A stretch of 64,000 nucleotides of DNA from Sphingoaurantiacus capsulatus (GTDB lineage: Bacteria > Pseudomonadota > Alphaproteobacteria > Sphingomonadales > Sphingomonadaceae). The position numbers and the translations under genes are program-made. This document shows positions 61,164 to 64,000 of this stretch, in pieces (the first letter of the stretch is position 1; each line of letters opens with the position of its first letter). The DNA lies in the NCBI RefSeq assembly GCF_042648405.1, contig NZ_JBHRXV010000001.1, positions 496,001 through 560,000 of the forward strand, read 5' to 3'. The notes beneath the pieces were generated by a model, which saw nothing but the letters and a program-made list of their open reading frames with translations, ran no database searches and was not told where the DNA came from.

Positions 61164-62984
61164 ATGGATCGTCGCGCGTTCATGGTTTCGGCGGGTGCGG
61201 CAGCGCTCGCGTCGTCGTTGCCGGCGGTCGCCTTTGCAGCGGACAGCGAGGACGCGAAGCTCCGCGCGCTGTTCGACCGCATCTTCGACGCGCGGATCGA
61301 CGAGAGCCCGGAGATGGCCTCGGGCCTCGGCCTCGATACCGGCAAGCGCGCCGCGCTGAAGCGCCAGCTCGACGATTACTCGGCGAAGGGCAAGGCCGAC
61401 GATCTGGCGCGGGCCAAGCGCGAAATCGCGCAACTCGCGACCATAGATCGCTCGAAGCTCAGCACCGCCTCGGCGCTCGATCTCGAGGTCGTCGAGTACG
61501 GCCTGAAGAACGCGGTCGCCGACAATGAGCGCTTCACCTACGGCTCCGCCGGCGGCCGCTTCGCGCCCTATGTGCTGACCCAGCTGACCGGTCCCTATCA
61601 GGACATCCCCGACTTCCTCGACACCCGCCACAAGATCAAGGATGCGGCCGACGCCGACGCCTATCTGTCGCGCCTGTCGGCGTTCGCCACCGTGCTCGAC
61701 CAGAGCCTCGCGCGGCAGAAGGAGGATGCGGCGCGCGGCGTGTTCGCGCCCGACTATATCCTCGACACGACGCTGACCCAGCTGAAGGCGTTGCGCGACC
61801 AGCCGGCGGCGAGCACCGTCCTCGTCACCTCGCTGGCGCGTAAGGCCGGCGAGGCGAAGCTGTCGGCAGACTATGTGGCGAAAGCGGAAGCCATCGTCGG
61901 CAAGGAGGTCTTCGCCGCGCTCGACCGGCAGATCGCCGAGGTGCAGGCGCTGCGCGCCAAGGCGGTGCATGATGCGGGCGTGTGGCGCCTGCCTGACGGC
62001 GAGGCCTATTATAACGGCTCGATCCGCGCCGCGACGACGACGAGCATGACGGGCGACGACATCCACAAGCTCGGGCTTGAGCAGGTGGCGGAAATCTCCG
62101 ACCGGCTCGACAAGATCCTGAAGGCGCAAGGCTACAGCGAGGGTACGCCCGGTGCGCGCCTCGCCGCGCTCAACCGCGACCCCAAGCAGCTGTTCGCCAA
62201 CACCGATCCCGGCCGCGAGGAGATGCTGACCTACATTCGCGGCGAGGTGAAGCGCATGGAGGCGCGGCTGCCCGAACTGTTCGCCACCCTGCCGAAGGCG
62301 GCGCTCGAGGTGAAGCGCGTGCCGGTGTTCATCCAGGCCGGCTCGGCGGGCGCCTATTATGAGGCGGCCTCGATGGATGGCACGCGCAAGGCCGCCTACA
62401 TGATCAACCAGCGCGACACCTTCGACCGGCCGAAATACGGCCTGCCGACCTTGAGCTATCATGAGGGCGTGCCGGGCCATCACCTTCAGGTGAGCCTGTC
62501 GCAGGAATCGGGATCGATCCCGATGATCCGCCGCCGCGGCGGCTTCTCGGCCTACAGCGAAGGCTGGGCGCTCTATTCGGAGCAGCTCGCCGACGAGATC
62601 GGCATGTACAAGGATGATCCGCTCGGCCAGGCCGGCTATCTCCAGTCGCTGCTGTTCCGCGCCACGCGCCTCGTCGTAGACTCCGGCATGCACGCCAAGC
62701 GCTGGTCGCGCGAGAAGGCGACCGACTATTTCATCGCGACCACCGGCATCGCCCGCGGCCGCAGCCAGGGCGAGATCGACCGCTACACCGTGTGGCCGGG
62801 GCAGGCGACCAGCTACAAGGTCGGCCACACCGTCTGGGCGCGGCTGCGCGACGACGCCAAGACGAAATTGGGCGCCAAGTTCGACATTCGCCAGTTCCAC
62901 GAGGTGCTGACCAAGGGCGCGATGCCGCTAGACGTGCTGGAGCGGGTGGTCAACGACTGGGTGGCGCTTCAGCTCAAGACTTAG
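61164..62984 (+). CDS. Tat-exported DUF885 metallopeptidase-like protein
   Basis: 606 residues from ATG 61164 (GGGAG upstream). Tat signal MDRRAFMVSAGAAALASS (RR-x-F). DUF885 family: HEGVPGHHLQVSL supplies two His and a Glu resembling the zinc site (HExxPGHH), with LSYHEGVPG. Family members are periplasmic peptidases or lipases of unknown substrate. Stop overlaps the downstream phospholipase D gene convergently by 11 nt. Confidence 0.87.
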   Translation: MDRRAFMVSAGAAALASSLPAVAFAADSEDAKLRALFDRIFDARIDESPEMASGLGLDTGKRAALKRQLDDYSAKGKADDLARAKREIAQLATIDRSKLSTASALDLEVVEYGLKNAVADNERFTYGSAGGRFAPYVLTQLTGPYQDIPDFLDTRHKIKDAADADAYLSRLSAFATVLDQSLARQKEDAARGVFAPDYILDTTLTQLKALRDQPAASTVLVTSLARKAGEAKLSADYVAKAEAIVGKEVFAALDRQIAEVQALRAKAVHDAGVWRLPDGEAYYNGSIRAATTTSMTGDDIHKLGLEQVAEISDRLDKILKAQGYSEGTPGARLAALNRDPKQLFANTDPGREEMLTYIRGEVKRMEARLPELFATLPKAALEVKRVPVFIQAGSAGAYYEAASMDGTRKAAYMINQRDTFDRPKYGLPTLSYHEGVPGHHLQVSLSQESGSIPMIRRRGGFSAYSEGWALYSEQLADEIGMYKDDPLGQAGYLQSLLFRATRLVVDSGMHAKRWSREKATDYFIATTGIARGRSQGEIDRYTVWPGQATSYKVGHTVWARLRDDAKTKLGAKFDIRQFHEVLTKGAMPLDVLERVVNDWVALQLKT

Positions 62985-64000
62985 GCAAGGCCTTGTGGCG
63001 GCGGCGCCAGTGGAAGTGCGGGCGCATGTGCCGGATGCGCCCGAGCAACCCACGCCGCTTCGCCGTGTCCTCGAACATCTCCGACGGGCTTTCGGGGTCG
63101 AGCACCTTGTTGTCGGCGAGCCACTTTTCGACCTCGGTGAGCTCGGGCACCTCGTAGGGGCGTAGCGTCTTCCCCTCGCCCCGCAGCGCCTCGATCGTCT
63201 CGATCATCGAGCCGCGCGCGTCGATCTCGGCGGCGACCTTGTCCGCCTCGACGCCGAGATGCTCGGCGATCAGGCTGTCACGGATGGCGCGCACCCGCTC
63301 GCGTTCGCCGTCGTCGCCCGCCTCGATCAGCACGTCGCATTCGGTGTCGAGGCCGAGCGAGCGGTTGTTCATGTTCGCCGAGCCGATGCGCAGCGACTGG
63401 CCGTCGACGATCATCACCTTGGCGTGGACGTAAATCGGCGCGCCGCCGCCGGTGTAGGGGTGGTAGAGCCGCAGCTTGCCCTGCGCGTCGAGCTTTTGCA
63501 GCGCCGCCACCAGCCGCGCCCGTGCCGTGTCCATCGCCACCGGCTCCAGCCAGCCCTGTGCGGTGATCGGGTTGACCAGCACGATCTCCGGGCAATCGGG
63601 CGCGCAGAGCCGCTTGCCGATCGCCTCGGCGATCTTGCGCGAGGCGAAATACTGGCTCTCGGCGTAGATGCTCTCTTTCGCCCCCATGATCTGCTCGACG
63701 AACAGCGCCTCGATCTCGCGGATCTCGGGGCAATCGGGCATGTCGGGGCGGGTGCGGGCGATGTTCACCGCAATGTCGGTAAAGTCGGGCTCCAGCTCGT
63801 CGGGCCAGCAGTCGGACGCCTCGGTGACCGGCTTCAGCTCATGCCCGCCGGCGAAGCTCCAGCGGTCGCGCGCCAGCTCGCCGAGCGCCGCCGCCACCGG
63901 CCCTTCGAGCGCGGTCGTCGCGTCGTGCCACGGCCCGTAGACTTCACCGTTGGGGAAATGGCGGTGCGGCTCCTCGTCGTCGTGGCTGCGCTTGTCCCAG
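62974..64000 (-). CDS. Phospholipase D-like protein (partial, 5' end outside window)
   Basis: At least 341 residues in frame from the window edge (WDKRSHDDEEPHR onward). The second HKD motif is HAKVMIVDGQSLRIGSANMN; the first lies beyond base 64000 in the missing N-terminal part. PWHDATTALEGPVAAAL is a conserved phospholipase D stretch. Eukaryotic-like PLD/phosphatidyltransferase type rather than the cardiolipin synthase type at 17.6 kb. Internal ATG 63897 is not the true start because the coding frame continues upstream. Confidence 0.87.
   Translation of the reverse strand, partial: WDKRSHDDEEPHRHFPNGEVYGPWHDATTALEGPVAAALGELARDRWSFAGGHELKPVTEASDCWPDELEPDFTDIAVNIARTRPDMPDCPEIREIEALFVEQIMGAKESIYAESQYFASRKIAEAIGKRLCAPDCPEIVLVNPITAQGWLEPVAMDTARARLVAALQKLDAQGKLRLYHPYTGGGAPIYVHAKVMIVDGQSLRIGSANMNNRSLGLDTECDVLIEAGDDGERERVRAIRDSLIAEHLGVEADKVAAEIDARGSMIETIEALRGEGKTLRPYEVPELTEVEKWLADNKVLDPESPSEMFEDTAKRRGLLGRIRHMRPHFHWRRRHKALPKS

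Overview
This 64-kb window is ordinary chromosome from a high-GC alphaproteobacterium, most probably a member of the Sphingomonadaceae. The main reasons are the block pckA / chvI-chvG-hprK-rapZ-EIIA(Man)-HPr, the sphingomonad-like psp locus, and abundant REPIN-like intergenic palindromes. I see no rRNA, tRNA, prophage, integrase, transposase or CRISPR array. Assignments come from reading motifs; no database search was run.

Layout. 1-3.9 kb: a sigma-54-controlled envelope-stress (phage-shock) locus with divergent pspF, a small membrane ORF, an intrinsic terminator, then pspA-pspB-pspC and five further small PspB-like genes. 4.1-6.2 kb: sufE, two hotdog thioesterases and a TauE/SafE permease, all overlapping. 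6.3-7.3 kb: a J-domain protein and a conserved unknown. 7.4-13.7 kb: pckA divergent from the ChvG/ChvI two-component system and the regulatory PTS genes. 13.8-21.9 kb: a LuxR solo, an ALDH7-type dehydrogenase, a PuuD-like membrane protein, DoxX, a phospholipase D/cardiolipin synthase, an EamA exporter, a methyltransferase and an MFS carrier.

21.9-33 kb looks catabolic: acyl-CoA ligase, SDR, Old-Yellow-Enzyme oxidoreductase, flavin monooxygenase and two acyl-CoA dehydrogenases, with a lectin-like/DUF3047 protein and an exported M19 dipeptidase between them. 33.2-41.9 kb: an L,D-transpeptidase, endonuclease V, an EF-G paralogue, a CHASE4-GGDEF-EAL protein, a D,D-carboxypeptidase, and a ParD-like regulator translationally coupled to a methionine aminopeptidase (map) behind a 39-bp palindrome. 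42-46.7 kb: a PQQ-type sugar dehydrogenase divergent from kynA and a kynureninase-like enzyme, an alpha/beta hydrolase and a DUF952 protein. 46.8-51.2 kb: two PAS-GGDEF proteins and a Cache-type histidine kinase. 51.4-64 kb: NTF2-like, DUF1330, thiolase, two beta-lactamase-family hydrolases, a CapA-like phosphatase, ergothioneine genes egtD and egtB around a Cys-rich flavoprotein, a Tat-exported DUF885 peptidase and a partial phospholipase D.

The best candidates for something under-described are (1) the six-member PspB-like array with its promoter-proximal terminator, (2) the ParD-like/map operon with a symmetrical operator and no toxin gene, and (3) the REPIN-like elements, which include inverted and chimeric copies.
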